Shown: positions 45,869 through 58,095, numbered from the stretch's first letter. The stretch: DNA of 64,000 nucleotides from Apodospora peruviana (GCA_033439685.1 JAUEDM010000009.1:620001-684000), one strand, 5' to 3'. The notes: a model not told the origin generated them from the sequence alone. A program made the numbers and translations.

Positions 45869-46916
45869 CTACACCAGCGTCTGGCCAGCGCCTCCGCAAG
45901 CTGCTTGTTCGCGGCAGCACTTGTAGGTACCTGGTAATAGCCGCAAGGAGTGCCCTAAGTGCATAAACGGTTGCTCTTGTGGGTGTAAGGCGGTGAGCTA
46001 GACTTACCAGAAGCGACCGTCGGGTATCGCTCAGTCGGGGCGAACCTCTTGGGAGGGCCAGCGCGGAACCTATTCTTGGGTCTGAGGATGTCACTGTCGC
46101 GGTAGGATGAGCGACTGTAGCAGGTGCTGCCGCCGGCTCTGTGGCTGCTGAACCAGTTGAGAGGCTCGTCGAGGTCGTAGTCGACCTGCTCACTGCTGAC
46201 AAGGGCGATCGTAACTTGAGAAGACAGAAGCCCTCCTTCTAGCTAGGACACCACTCACACCAGAGGTGCACCGAAGGCCTGTTCTGGAACCGACTGCCAC
46301 ACGGCAAAAGGCACGAGCTCAAGGTGGAGGGAAATAAAATTGTTGGGCAGGACTCGGATAACCCACCAGATGCGTGAATCTTCCTCGTCCGTCAATCTGC
46401 TGGCTTCCGACACAGCTCAACAGAATCACAAATGCGGCTTCCCTTTGAGTTAAAGCGGCAGTCACAGGGTGAGGACGGCGGAGAGGGCCTGCGAGTTGGA
46501 GATTGCGATGAGCAAACACAGCCAGCGTGACGCGTCGTAAACGTCGAAACGGAAGGAACAGGAGGAGTAAATGACAGCAAGGAGTGGCCAGAAGAGCCCG
46601 ATCGACCCATTCAGACCGTTCCACAGCACGCTGGTGGCCAGGAGAATGTGATATCAGCGGGGCTTGGCTTCACATTCACATGCCGGTTAGTTTGAAAATG
46701 GAAGAGCTATAGTGCTCCGATGCGCGTCAAGATCATACTCGGGTAATTTCAAAGGCCCGTCGCGTCTGCTCTGATAGCGTAGGTCTTCTCGGAGAAGTCA
46801 CAGTCAGGCAGGCGCTCGAAGTACGCAGGTAGGCTACCAGGGAGAGGAGCAGCAAATCTGATGCATTCCAGACCTCTGTCGCCCATCATCTTTCGGAGCA
46901 TCACTTTCTTCTTCAT
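45869..46916 (-). CDS. six-exon small membrane protein of unknown function
   Basis: Exons 46838-46916, 46739-46787, 46466-46630, 46259-46399, 46008-46192 and 45869-45930 keep frame through five introns (50, 108, 66, 66 and 77 nt) and sum to 681 nt, 226 aa. No single frame shows it. The N-terminus is basic (MKKKVMLRKMMGDRG). Two hydrophobic segments follow, SIGLFWPLLAVIYSSCSF (about 50-67) and WLCLLIAISNSQALSAVL (about 78-95). Then come RIWWVIRVLPNNFISLHLEL and an acidic, later basic, tail with KNRFRAGPPKRFAPTERYP, ending KCCREQAACGGAGQTLV. The frame is also protein-like upstream of the chosen ATG (QNQLSFFTVFLGFTRD), so one or more 5' exons may be missing. A small multi-spanning membrane protein is likely; I do not recognise the family. 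Confidence 0.6.
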
Positions 46917-47767
46917 GTCTCGAGTAAAACCCAAGAACACAGTGAAAAAAGAGAGTTGGTTTTGCGCCTCTGGAAGTAGTGTAATACCAGAGACACGGGA
47001 AAGACCAGATTGCTAGGCAGTGTACCGCTACCTGCTGTGTGATCTCACCGGGTTTCAAAGATTGTGAGAGCAAAATCTAAAGCATATACCCAATGCTTAA
47101 TGGAAAAAATGAAAAAGGAAAGGAGGGAAAGACGAGGAGGCGGGAGAAATGGGGGGTTTATATAGGCGTGTTCGAAGGGAGTTGGTCCGTGCACTCACAG
47201 TCCTCCTCTCCTCTCAATGGCGTCGTTGCCTTAGGCAAGCAAGGTCCTCGTCGAGACGATGGCGGGGAGGGGCATGAAGAGTGCCCAAGTGACAGAGGGG
47301 GGCAGTCCCTATCATGGAGGGGTAGTACCGGGCCAATGTCATAACTCGGACACTGGAACTGGACTGTTTGAATCGCACGATTTGGCCTTGAACAAAACCT
47401 TAGGAGGGCAGACACCATGTCTATTTTGGAAAGTAAATACCAGGTATGAACCATGTCCTTGTATCCTCTATCCACCCCAAGAAACAAATGGTCTGCTGGT
47501 GCTAAGAAACTGGGTATCTACCTAAATTACTAACCCTGAAACTCGTCTCCCCATCATCAGACCTGCAAAACGTCCCGAGAATGTTGAACACGCCTGTGGC
47601 CAGGGCCTCATTCTTGGCTTCCTGCATGACCACGTTTTCCTCCTCCTCTCCAACCTCATCCGGCTTATCTTCACCGCTCTCAACCTAACGCCGCCTTTCG
47701 GCAACTTTTGGCCTTCGCTCCGAGAGTCGCACACCTCTCTCCCACCCGAAAACCCAAGACCCGAATC
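46917..47767. other. intergenic region
   Basis: This may include unassigned 5' exons of the membrane protein gene near 46,920-47,080, where LSQSLKPGEITQQVAVH-type sequence is seen. The rest, a purine-rich segment at 47,090-47,150 included, shows no gene. Confidence 0.4.
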
Positions 47768-49734
47768 CTACAACCCACCAGGAACCATCTTGAGTACCTC
47801 CTTGAGCCCCTCGGCCCGGCGCTTATCCATCCCATCCTCAGCATCCTTGAACCGCTCAACAAAGAACTTGAGCCTCAGCTCATTGAATTCCGCCTGCGTG
47901 ACCTTCGTTCTCTGAAGCGTACGCTTATAGCTCTTGGAGGTCTCCCAGTCCCCAAACCCGGGAGGGATCTTATCCTTGGGGCCGTACGGCTTCGCTTCCA
48001 GGGAAGCATTATTGCAGAGCAGACGAAAATCGGCAAACTCTTGCGCCTCGAGTCGATTACTGTCCCAGAACGGGAACCCCAGGAGTCGGAGCGGGTACGT
48101 GTCGGCGTCGTAGTCGAGGACCATATGCTGAACCCCGCTGCCCTCACTCCCTTCGCTAGCAGACGATGACTCAGAGACTGTGTCGTAGGAGTTGCGCTCG
48201 CCCTCGAAATTGATATCCATCTCATCATATGGGGGGGTAGAAGAAGGCCGCTCCGGGTGGATGGGATCGTCGTGGTCCAGTCGAACGAACGAGTCGGTGT
48301 GCTTGAACGAAGTGCTGATTTCGTGTTGGTCCTCGTAGCTCTCGTTAAAGGGGCCAAGAACTCCCAAAAGCTCGCGCAGCTCTCGGTTACGGGCGTCGAC
48401 GTTCAGCTTCAGCAGCTTGCGCAGGAGCACGAGTCCTAAACCGCAAGCTTGATTCTCGAAGTCGATACGATTGGGGTGAGGGGTTTTGAGAGGCGGAGCG
48501 AGGTGGTCGAGGTGGTTGACCATGAAACTCTTGTAGTTCTGCAGATGCCAGTACAGATCGTGCTTCTCAGGTTGAGGAGTATCGTCCGCGCTTGGTTGCT
48601 CGATATCTATCTTGTCGCCCGACTCCGACTCCGAGTCCGAGTCTCCAGCCCCGACAAATTTGAGACGCATATCCTGCAGCATGACGCGGTACTGTGTGCG
48701 CACAAACACGCCCACAGACAGAATCTGTTCGGCGTCGCACGTGTCGAAGAGGTACAGGAACTTGTCGACGTGGTAGTCGTTCTTCTGGTAGGCGAGGATC
48801 TTCTCCACGCCCTCCTCGCCGTCGTTCTGGTTGGCGAGGAGCATCTTCCAGAACGGGATGCTGAACAGGCGGCACACCAGCTCAAACCGTATGAAGGCGC
48901 GCTGGAGGCGGTGCTTCTCGCTGAAAGAGACCGCTTGCGGGAGCTCGGTACTTATCCTGGGAGCAATGGTGTTAGTCTTGCCGAAGGAGGATGTACCGGA
49001 AGAGGAGAAGTCGGTAAGCTTTGGGGTACATTTGGTCATCAGCGACCGGAAGTTCTTCATATACTGGTCGGTAAATGCATCGACGATGGTGTGTAGGCGG
49101 GCGAGCTTGATGATGGTTTCTCGCTGAGTAGCCCAGTTTCCCCAGATAAGAGCATTGGCGTTTGGGGCACGTCGTACCGGGAGGGCGTTGTAGTAGGTTG
49201 TCGCGAAAGTTCGGACCTTTCGGGACCAGATGGACTGCTCGATGAGTATGTTCGAGGGGAGTTCTGGGAGGTGGTCACTGATGAATATCGGTTAGCAATA
49301 GTCAAGACTCTCGCTCAGATGTGTGATTAATATGATGGAGGTGTATATATGGGATAGGCCTGCCAGATGTGCAGATATATGAATATGTGGATGTATAGAT
49401 GGGTGGCGGGTCTGAAGGAGATAGGCAAGGTATATATCTGCAGACGGATGACAATAGGCGGGCAAATTGTGAAGCTCTCGTCAGAGGCATGTACTTACCC
49501 CCGCTCAAAAACCGGTACGTTCAGCAAAGCCAAAGCATCTTTAAGGTTCATCCCGAACCCATTGATGATGACCTGGACCAAAATAGGCCAGGAAGCGGTA
49601 TTGTAAACCATGTAGATGGCCTTGCAAGTGCGTATGGCCGAGAAAATATCTCGGGGCGAGTCAACGAAGCTCAGGATTCGGCGAATAATCTTCAACCCCT
49701 CCGGCCCAGCGAGGGCCTTGCTGAATGTCGCCAT
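47768..49734 (-). CDS. F-box-like domain protein
   Basis: Two exons, 49499-49734 and 47768-49277, are joined over a 221-nt intron (GTAAGT donor, TTGCTAAC branch) and give 581 aa. The first exon starts at MATFSKALAGPEGLKI and holds an F-box-like helix set: IIRRILSFVDSPRDIFSAIR, TCKAIYMVYN. The second exon is a long, mainly helical region with DHLPELPSNILIEQSIWSRK, LCRLFSIPFWKMLLANQND-type sequence, an acidic loop (GDSDSESESGDK) and a C-terminal half ending in KRRAEGLKEVLKMVPGGL. Fungi have large families of such proteins, with an N-terminal F-box-like segment and an unclassified rest. A role in SCF-type ubiquitination is possible but the F-box is weak. In contrast to the F-box relic at 44.3 kb, this copy is intact. 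Confidence 0.75.
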
Positions 49735-52700
49735 TTTACCGAGCAGCGAAGCACGAGTAGGAAAGGGAAGACTAAAAATAAGTAGAGAGCTGGGCTTTCG
49801 CAAGCCGCAAGGGAGTGTATGAGGTGTTAAGGAAAAAAAGACTAAGGATGGGGGGAAAAAAAGAGAAGAAGCGAAAGCAATGGCTTTCTGAAGCATAAGT
49901 AGGTGTATGAGATGTTTGGGGAGAAAAGGAATAGAAGACAGGAGAAAATGAATAGAAGACAAGAGAAAAATAGAAGAAGGGAAGAGGAATAAGTCCCAGT
50001 GCCTATGACGGAGAGTAAAATTTGGAAGCTTCCAGTTTGCAATAGAGGTGCAAAATATATCAGTTAAATATTGGTTGAGGAAGGAACGCGATCAGGAAAG
50101 AAGGAAAAGGGATGGTGGAAGCGAAGCAATGAGAGGGCGAAACGCGGAAAGCAAAAAGATATCAGTTAGATATCAAAGGTAATTCAGCGACTGGGTCCCA
50201 AAGGTTGTAGATGAGATGAAATCTTCATATTCACTATTGCCGATTCATCTCGCTGAAGTGAAGGGGAATAGTGAGGGCAGTTGCTCTGTCTATCTGGTTT
50301 CCGATATGTATCCGGCAGATGGGCTGCAGGTGAATGAACCAGAGGGGCGCCCTCCCAGCTGGCCAGAACAACAACACTGTGCACGCGCTGGAGGAGGTCT
50401 GGTAGCTTCTAGCCATCTTGTTCGAAATCCCGCCTTCTTGTTCGAAATTTTGCTCTCGTGTTCGATAAATATTCGCTTGTTCAATTCTTTCAGATTCTTG
50501 CTCAGTTGCCCTTTTTTGTTCGCAAACCCCGAGTCTGCGCGATAACGGACGAGGACCACCATCAAGTCAGAAACACGTGCAGCTTCAGCAGTATGTACCT
50601 AGTCGATGACGACACAAGACGGTTAGCTTGACTGTACTGCGACATGACCATGGAGAGGCGAGAATGTTAAGACCATGCACTCCTGTCCGTTTCGGCGGCT
50701 TAGGCGTGAAATAAGCCCACGGTCTGCGATTCGCGCCGTTCAGGCGTGACGCTGGGCATGACGCCAGGTGCTGATAAAAGTGCATACGTCGTGTCGTCGT
50801 GTCTGCGAAATAGAGGCTCTGTTCAACCGTTTCTGCTTTTGTCCCGAGGCTAATTCACTTGGCTGTTGGGCTCCAGTCGCCTTGTTCATTTTGGTGGGTC
50901 ATTGGCGCGATTGCTGTTAAACATTATGGCTGGTGTCCGCTTTTGACAGACCGCACCAGCTGGCCCGGGCCGTTCAGGGGGTTGTTGAGCCGCCACCGAA
51001 GTTCGAACCCACTGTCCCGCAATCCTAAATCCAACCTACTGACCAAAATGAGGTTGAATGCCCACAGCTTCTCCACGCTCAGCCAACACATAAAGCTCAA
51101 AGTCGACAGTATTTTCGGTCAGCGATGTGCATCCGGAAAACTTGAAAGATGGACACGAACAGTCACCAAACTGCAACAGGCGCCTGTGATGGATGTTTGC
51201 TTCAAGGTTCGCGCATTGGCGCTATCCCACATTCTCGTGCAATCTGGAAGCACAGAAGCAAATACGTCAATTAACTCCAGCTCTCACGCTAGGTTTGACA
51301 GAATCCCCCAGAAGATATCCTCCTGATTCCCGACTCTTCAACCCATCATCCCAGTCGTCGACATCTCCACAGCAGCTGCTTCCATCAACATCGCGAGTCG
51401 AAACCTCGGCGGAGAGAACATGTTAGGAACTGACCTTGTGGTTTGGATCCGTGTCAAGGAACGATATCGACTGCCGATCCGTTTGGGTATCCGGCTGCGG
51501 GCCCGTGAGGTCCCGACCTTTTTGACGAACATGTTCCGGCAGGAGGGCGATTGGATCCTGCGACCTGCCGGACAATCAACTCACTGCTGCTGCCGTCGTC
51601 CCTCGCCCAGTTGTTGTTGCGTCCGTCTTTGTGCGCTCGACCGCCTGCGCTGTCGTTGCGCCGATCTCTGTCCTTGTCGCTGTTCCGCTTGTGGCTGGCT
51701 TTCCAGTGACCCATGTCGAGGAAGGTTGACGGCCCCGGAGTTCGAGCTCTGGATTGACGACGAGAAGATGTTGTACGGATCGTGTAGCTTGGAGAAGAGG
51801 TCGGTCGTTTCGGTTGTGCGACCGCCCCGAAAAGTCAAATGCGCGAGCTGGACGGGCGGTTTTACCGCAACCTGCCGGCGGGTGAGGCGGGGGATGAGGG
51901 ATGAATCCGCGCTCAGGTTCTTGAGCGTGTTTGGGCATCAGCTTGCCCAAACGAGGGAGACCGCTTCGGTAACGTCGCAGCTGTAGCGATGGCTTCGTGT
52001 CGGAAATGGATGCCGACTGGCATCCCCAAAAATGGTACGGCTGTCGTCAACGACGGTGCCAACGGCGGTACCACGACAAGCACCTGTCGAATAACGACGA
52101 CGATGCCGATCGGATTCCGGTGTTGCAATATCCGCAATCGTGACACTTCAGATGCGCCGTTTTCCATGTCCGCATCGGAGTGCTAACACAATCACTGATG
52201 TCTCCATTCTCCATGCTCAAAACGATGGAGATGGTGTTATTGTGCAGTGTGGTGAATGACAGCCGGTCGCGGGGGTAGGCTACGGCCCTCGAGATGGTCC
52301 ATTCGATCGGGGATGGATGGCGCAGTTGTTAGAGAGTACGTGACGGGTGAGTTCGAGACATGGATGAGAAGGGTAGCACTTCCACTCCTCAATTGTCAGT
52401 GGTTCGCCGAAGTAGCGGATGACGCTCATTGTCACGTCAGAATTTCAAATGATGATCTCGACACTGTTGAGTCACCCCACGCCCAAGGCGGTAACTTCCT
52501 TCAATTGTCACTGGACAGATTGGCAGACTTCTGCTAATTGGTGAGCTAGCGGGAAGAGAGACAGTCCTCCCAGCTATGGTACTATGTGATGATGTGTATG
52601 CCCCCGGGACGCCAGTTTCACCTACCAGCTCCGCCGAGTCACCAGGCTCATCAGATATCCCGCACCATGCATGCTTCACTTTCACCTTGGGTCCCAGCAA

Positions 52701-52754
52701 TCTGCTAGCACGACTTGAGTGCCAGAAATCTGCCAGCACGAGTGTCAAGGCCAC
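49735..52754. other. long gene-poor region
   Basis: No recognisable gene was found. The plus frame 51,048-51,326 (92 aa; HSFSTLSQHIKLKVDSIFGQ) and the following frame with TAAASINIASRNLGGENMLG (about 51,370-51,430) are protein-like but broken, suggesting a relic. A minus frame near 51,600-51,840 (TDLFSKLHDPYNIFSSSIQS) is also unassigned. Confidence 0.35.
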
Positions 52755-54059
52755 TTAGTCCTCCTCGGATGATTCGTCGATGACGTGCAACAAGTAGGCA
52801 TCATCGTGAAAGATCCTGTCCCCGCGCTCGGCCCAGTAATAGCTGTCGAGAGCAAATTCGAATCCCGCTGGGTCGTCGTCGGCGCTGGTAAGAACGATGT
52901 TAGTTGTTAAGTTAGAGACATGGTTAGGCCGACTTGCAGCAGGGAATGACGTACACCGAATTCTCGAACTCGCTTGAGTATGATTCCAAGTCCCAACCAT
53001 CTCCCCACCTCGTATAGATACCAGGAATGATCCTAATATCGTCGGAACTGTTCGAGGTCGTTGATGTGTACGACTCCAAGTCGGCCGCAGAAAACAGTAT
53101 ACTCGACTTGTCGTCGGCAGGATACAGTGTATTCAACTCGCCCACTGCAGCAGACGGTGTATTCGACGCGTCGGCGGGGAGGACCTCCTCATTGTCCGGC
53201 TGAATAGTATTGTCTTCGTGCACTTCCACGTCCTCCCAGATCCCGGAGCCTGTCGATGTATTCGACTCGTCGGCTTGGAAAATGTTCTCTTTGCCCATCT
53301 GATCGGTATTTTCCTCGCGGTCGTACTCGTCCACCCAGATCTCAAAGTCATGCTTATCCGGGCTTCGGAGCTTAGGCGCTTTATTGAACGCAACCACCTC
53401 GTCGTCAGGGTTGACTCTGACATCCTGAAATAGGAGGTGGATGAGATTCTTATCTGTGAAGCTGTCAGTAAATTGTTCAAGCTAGAGTTCATATATTTCA
53501 TGGTGGTAGGACTTGCCATTGGCGTCAAACGTCTTAATCTCTCCGAGGCTCCTCGTCGACTTGTTGTCAACGCCTTCATCGTCACCCGTCTTGTCTGTCA
53601 CAGATCGTTAGCACATTGGCTTTTCCACCCTTGCCGCTGGCTGTGTGAAAAGAACAAGGCACAAGATAGGGACCCAAAACACTTACCGTTGATTTTCAAG
53701 CCAGAGCACTTCGTGCAACAGACATGTGCGCAAGGCTCACCCTTCTCGAACTTTACTCCGAATCCGGGAAGATGGAGCAATTCCCTCGCCGGACCCAGGC
53801 AATTACCAGTTGTGTTGTCATTGGAACCGTAGCGGCAGCACTTCCAGCGGCCATCTGGCATGTCGAACCAGTTGCAATCCCACCGACCGCAGTAGTTGTC
53901 CATTCGGAATTTGGGCGTGACGATCTCGTGCCCCTCCCAGTTCTCGCACAGAATCTTGCGAGCTGTGTTGGGGAGTCCGTTGGAAGGTGAATCAGAGCAG
54001 TATTGGAACGTGTAACTGTTGTGGCCACAAGGGTGGGTGAGCTTTTTGGACTGGCACAT
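52755..54059 (-). CDS. Cys-rich N-terminus / acidic C-terminus protein with a GC-AG intron
   Basis: Four exons on the minus strand, 53687-54059, 53517-53594, 52955-53453 and 52755-52884, give 359 aa. The first and third introns are GT-AG (92 and 70 nt, CTAAC branches). The second (63 nt, 53454-53516) has a GCAAGT donor, an ACTGAC branch and a TTCACAG end. It joins TFDAN to KNLIHLLFQDVRVNP and removes an in-frame TAG. The N-terminal 125 residues carry about 16 Cys with several His (LTHPCGH, YCGRWDCNWFD, WKCCRYG, CAHVCCTKCSG), consistent with zinc binding. The C-terminal part is acidic and Ser/Asp-rich (HDFEIWVDEYDREE, SADLESYTSTTSNSSDD). Fungal genomes hold many unnamed Cys-rich proteins of this look; I do not recognise a named family. 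It is probably nuclear or cytoplasmic, as no signal peptide is seen. Confidence 0.75.
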
Positions 54060-55295
54060 AGTGATTCACACGGCGGAATGAGTGAATGTTGTGGGAGATG
54101 TCTTTTGAAGGTTCAGATTACCAAGCGTCCAGTCTCCATGTACTGAGAACCAGAGAGCCTAGCAACTGAACCGTCAAATGATCAATGATCGAGGACAAGA
54201 CCTGACGGCAGATTTGAAATAAAAGTGAACGATTGTCTGACAATAATCGGTAGTTGATACAACAAATTCTGTTTGAGGAACCTGGTCGAGCAAGAGCCTA
54301 AGATGAAACTAAGGAAAGGTCGAATGGTACCTGGAGATCGAGATCAACGAAGTCTGGCACCCAAGGATTGGATGGAGAGAAAATTGCAGGATGAGAATAA
54401 TTGTTTTCTGGGAGTGGAGCAGGTCTGGGCGGAAGGCTTTCTGGTTCCTCCGGCGTGTGCGGACGAAGGCCTGAGTTGATCAAGAACTGGAGGGGCAGCA
54501 AGTTTGAGATGGAAGGCGGGACTGACCTGTCTTGGACCTCGGGCTGCCCGCCTGTCCCGGTCCCCGCGTAGCTGCTATTCTGAGAACAACCTGAGCGGTG
54601 CAGCTCTCGACTTTCACAGGAGCAATATTTTCTCTCTTCTAGTAATTCCAATCCCAAGCTGCACGAATCTTCTGTAGCAGACGAACAGTTGGGACGACTT
54701 TTACAAGAAGCTGCTGCTCTTCATCACATCACCCAACCAGAGTCACAAGCTTGAAATTTCCACGCCATCTTGAACGACTAGGAGGGGTAGTTGCCAGTGC
54801 CGGAAAGGCACTAGCAGAAGGGGTAACATGACAGTGTAATGACTGCCTCCTGATGAGGAGCATGTATCCAAAGGGCCTCGTATCGACGCTCGCAAGTCCC
54901 CTACCATCTGGCCATCAAGTACTACAAACTGCTATAAGCAAACATCACTGAATGCGTCGTCAAACGCTACCTGTATGGAGATTACCACACCAAGGTTGTG
55001 GGCAAGCTCCCGCGGCCTGTTGTGACAACTTCGTGCTTCTCTGACATGCGGGAACCGTGTCTATCTGTTCGCTAACCTATCCATCTGGATAAGGCACGAC
55101 ATGCCCGCCTTGACTTGAACTAAGTGCTCCTCGTCTGTAAGGTTCCGTAGTGAGACACGATGACTCAATCGTACGGGGACTGGCAAAGGTAGGTGGCATA
55201 GTGTTACCCATTTACTGTTCAGTGGCACGGGAAGATAAGCACTGTACAGCATATACTTACATAAAGCTTTCCAAAGGTTGTTAAAATTACGACCT
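54060..55295. other. intergenic region
   Basis: This is the upstream region of the Cys-rich gene and about 1 kb without recognisable genes. Confidence 0.45.
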
Positions 55296-55643
55296 ATGTA
55301 CCAGTACACCACAGCCAGCGTGCTCTGCCATTCAGTTCAGCAGGGACCGGATGGAGGGCAGGACGATGTCCAGGGAGCTCAGTCAATGCCTTTGCCAAAG
55401 AACGAGGATTGCCAGCAGCCATCCTGTCCAGGGCCGAAAGACCTCCTCCTCGAACGCGGTAGCCAAAAATCTTCTCCTTGGACTCTCGAAGCCCTGAGAT
55501 CTCCTCGGGCGTCTAGGCGGCCGGCGACCTTCTCCTCGGACTCGGACTTGGACTCAGGATACTGCTCCTTGTCGGACAAGTCAGAAGAATCGCAGTCAGA
55601 ATCGCTGGAATCAGACTATAGAGACGCCAGTGAGCAAGTCTGA
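55296..55643 (+). CDS. small acidic Ser-rich ORF, doubtful
   Basis: An ATG-started frame of 115 aa ends in an acidic Ser-rich tail (SSDSDLDSGYCSLSDKSEES). It overlaps the end of the Rab6-like fragment on the other strand. The composition is protein-like, but no domain or intron structure supports it, and it may be fortuitous. Confidence 0.25.
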   Translation: MYQYTTASVLCHSVQQGPDGGQDDVQGAQSMPLPKNEDCQQPSCPGPKDLLLERGSQKSSPWTLEALRSPRASRRPATFSSDSDLDSGYCSLSDKSEESQSESLESDYRDASEQV

Positions 55644-56112
55644 TGGCAAGGCGGAATTGGAAGCGTCCCACGTACGCTCTCCTAGGCAGCAAACCCGCGG
55701 CGCAAGATTCGGGCCGCTGTTCTCTTTGTTCTCAGCTACAGCTCCGTCAACTTGGGCTATTGGCGATAGGGATGGGCGAAGGTCTTGCTTTCGTTCACTT
55801 TTTTCGCCATTGATATTGGTGGTCGGCCCCTGTGCAGCATCGGTCCCTTCCATACCGGGCAGAGCCTGCGATATCCTCTTGAACAGTGTCTTGCCGCCCA
55901 TCAGTGCCCGTGAGGCAATTCTCATGGGGGAGTGAATCCGCGTCGCCGCCGAGCTCAAGGCTGCCGGCGGAGGCGCCGTGGCCAACGGGGCTGACGTTGT
56001 AGCCGACCTTGACGCTGGTCTCGACGAACATGAGGCTGTTCTTCTTGGTCTCCTCCTTACCCTGCAGAATCCCCACGTTTTGCCACCAAGTCAAACGGAA
56101 TTCGTTTGCCAT
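55611..56112 (-). pseudogene. Rab6/Ypt6-like GTPase fragment
   Basis: From ATG 56112 a minus frame reads GKEETKKNSLMFVETSVKVG, matching the region around the G5 loop (ETSAK) of Rab GTPases. About 100 nt further, in another frame, LFKRISQALPGMEG follows, which is the next block of Ypt6/Rab6. The two can be joined by a possible 106-nt intron (55890-55995, GTCAGC donor, CTGAT branch, AAG end), with loss of the usual Val-Lys between them. The part coding the nucleotide-binding loops G1-G4 is absent, and the extended C-terminus lacks the prenylated Cys pair. The piece therefore cannot act as a Rab and is most likely a partial duplication of a functional gene elsewhere. Confidence 0.6.
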
Positions 56113-57328
56113 GGTTCAGCTTGGTCTGTGGAGAAGTTAAATAGATACATCAGCACACACACGATGCTCGGCAAAGATTGGTATCTGATTCTGACATTAC
56201 CTTTCAACATCCAAGTTTTCGAAGTGTGAATCGACTTCGACGTCATGGTAGAGACTGTAGGAGCGGCTAACGACAAGCTTGATCAAGGAACTTCAATTGT
56301 GTAATACAGGAAATAATGGGAAAAGGTCGAGGTAATTTTCCTATGAATTTTCTGGTTCGAGATCCACACGAAGGAGGTGACGGAGACCTCATCCTCGTTA
56401 ATATCGATAATCTGACTGGCTGCGTTGCGAATGCCATCTCGCCAGAATTAGAAAAGAAAGGAATGGGAAAGGAATGGGAAAGAAGCGGGAGAGGAAAAGC
56501 AGCATCCTCTCTGATGATGGACAGGAGCAAAACTGATAAGATAACAGTCCTGCCAGAATTTTGCCCTCATCGAGTCCTCAGGCTGCAGCCCAGGGAAACC
56601 ACTGGAAAGTGGGAGACCTGGGAAAGTGGAGACAGCCGCACAAAACGAAGACTCGTTATAAAAGCACGCTCCCTTTACCCCTCCTCTCTCCTCTCTCCTC
56701 TCTCCTCTCTTTTTTTTTGCTTCCTCATTTTTTCTTCCTCGCTCTTGCTTGTTTCTGGGAGGTCTCACGACCGACCGGCAGAGCTAGGCTGATATTTCCG
56801 AGGTTTGGTGGTTCGAAGCCGGCCACCTCGGTGGTCGAATTCTCTACTCCGAGATCCATATACCAGATCAACTGGTCGCGGTGGGCGCCAGTCAACCCGC
56901 CTTACTCCAGGAACCATTGTCACGATCAGCAAGGTCTCAACAGTGGCACAACGCCCTGGACTTGGAAATGTATTTCTCTGTTGTCTTTTCCACCCGCTGT
57001 TTCTCTCCCACCCATGGGCCTAACAGCCGAGAGCAGACGGGCTGAACCAAAGGTCTACGTCTTTGGTGCCGCGGACCGGGTGTAGTTCATCGTCTGGACA
57101 GGGACCTGGTCTCGAGTCACCTTGGCTCGTCCAACGCCAGAGTTTCCTGCATTCCAGTCATCGATCATGCCAGTCAGTCCAAGCCTTCCCTCTTTACCCC
57201 TAAAGCACATTTCGAGCTGAGATCCCGAGCCCAACTACCACCGACCATCCCTAGCATAAAGCCCGCTCACTCTTGTCCCTCGCCTACCTGTCCTGAAAGT
57301 GACAATTCAATTCACTAACTGGCAACAG
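56113..57328. other. intergenic region
   Basis: No recognisable gene was found. It contains the CTCTC repeat below. A short frame from about 57,010 (MGLTAESRRAEPKVYVFGAA) is unassigned. Confidence 0.4.
56680..56711. repeat. CTCTC pyrimidine microsatellite
   Basis: A run of CCTCTCT-type heptamers lies just before a poly-T stretch. Confidence 0.75.
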
Positions 57329-58095
57329 TGCCGATCCTTCCACGGAGCGACAACCTTGCCGTCGAACGAGGACCCGACGTACTTCGTGATCATCTTGTCG
57401 CCTCGCGACAGATTTCGTGTGGGTGACCCTAGCGATGCTGTCTTCGACCCAAATCTTGAATTGATTATGATCGAGTCGCGGAACAGCTATTTCGAGGCGA
57501 CGAGGCACGTAAGTACATCGTCACGACCCAGAGCTTGCCAGCACCATATGGAAAATCTTACTGACACTCATGCCTTCACTTGACAGGTTGACTAGCTTCG
57601 GTTGACTGGCTTCGATTGGCTGGCTTGTTGGTCCCGGAGGCCCAACCTTTACTGGTCCGACCAAGGTGCCATTCTCCCGAGAGCAGACCTGGGTCACCCA
57701 GGACGACACTCGCTTAGGCACCGGTGATGCGATGTCAACCGCTGGTCTTGGTCGTGCCCGCGGTATCTGGAACACCAAAGCTGGCTTCACCAACGCATTT
57801 CTGCAGGGCTTGGTGCAGACGGACGGACTGCAGCCCGTGTCTGCAACAACACCATGTCCGCAGATGCCGCAAAGAGAGGACAAGCTTCCTTCCTGTCGAC
57901 ATTCCGCCTGAATCGCGGTTTGGCAGCCAGCCTGACCACCGGGCAGACCATGATCTGCTCACATATCTGACTCAGGAGTTGCAGCCAACTCAGGAGCAGC
58001 TGCGGGCCGTCATGGCACGTATGCATGCCCTGGGGTACACCTGCACCATTAAGGCCATGAGGGCGTGGCTTGCACACATGGATCACGCACAGTAA
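57329..58095 (+). pseudogene. relic with a helix-turn-helix-like C-terminus
   Basis: Three protein-like pieces occur on the plus strand. An exon-like part after a plausible 3' splice site (CACTAAC branch, CAACAG) reads DRFRVGDPSDAVFDPNLELI and ends at a GTAAGT donor (about 57,510). A second frame holds TWVTQDDTRLGTGDAMSTAG (57,666-57,911). A third ends LLTYLTQELQPTQEQLRAVM, ARMHALGYTCTIKAMRAWL (to 58,095). The last resembles small fungal helix-turn-helix segments with the phrase GYTCT-x-KA. The frames cannot all be joined by normal introns, so a decayed gene is more likely than an intact one. Confidence 0.4.

Noticed and set aside
56805..56830. tRNA B-box-like sequence GGTTCGAAGCC
   Set aside because: No matching A-box or cloverleaf is found upstream.
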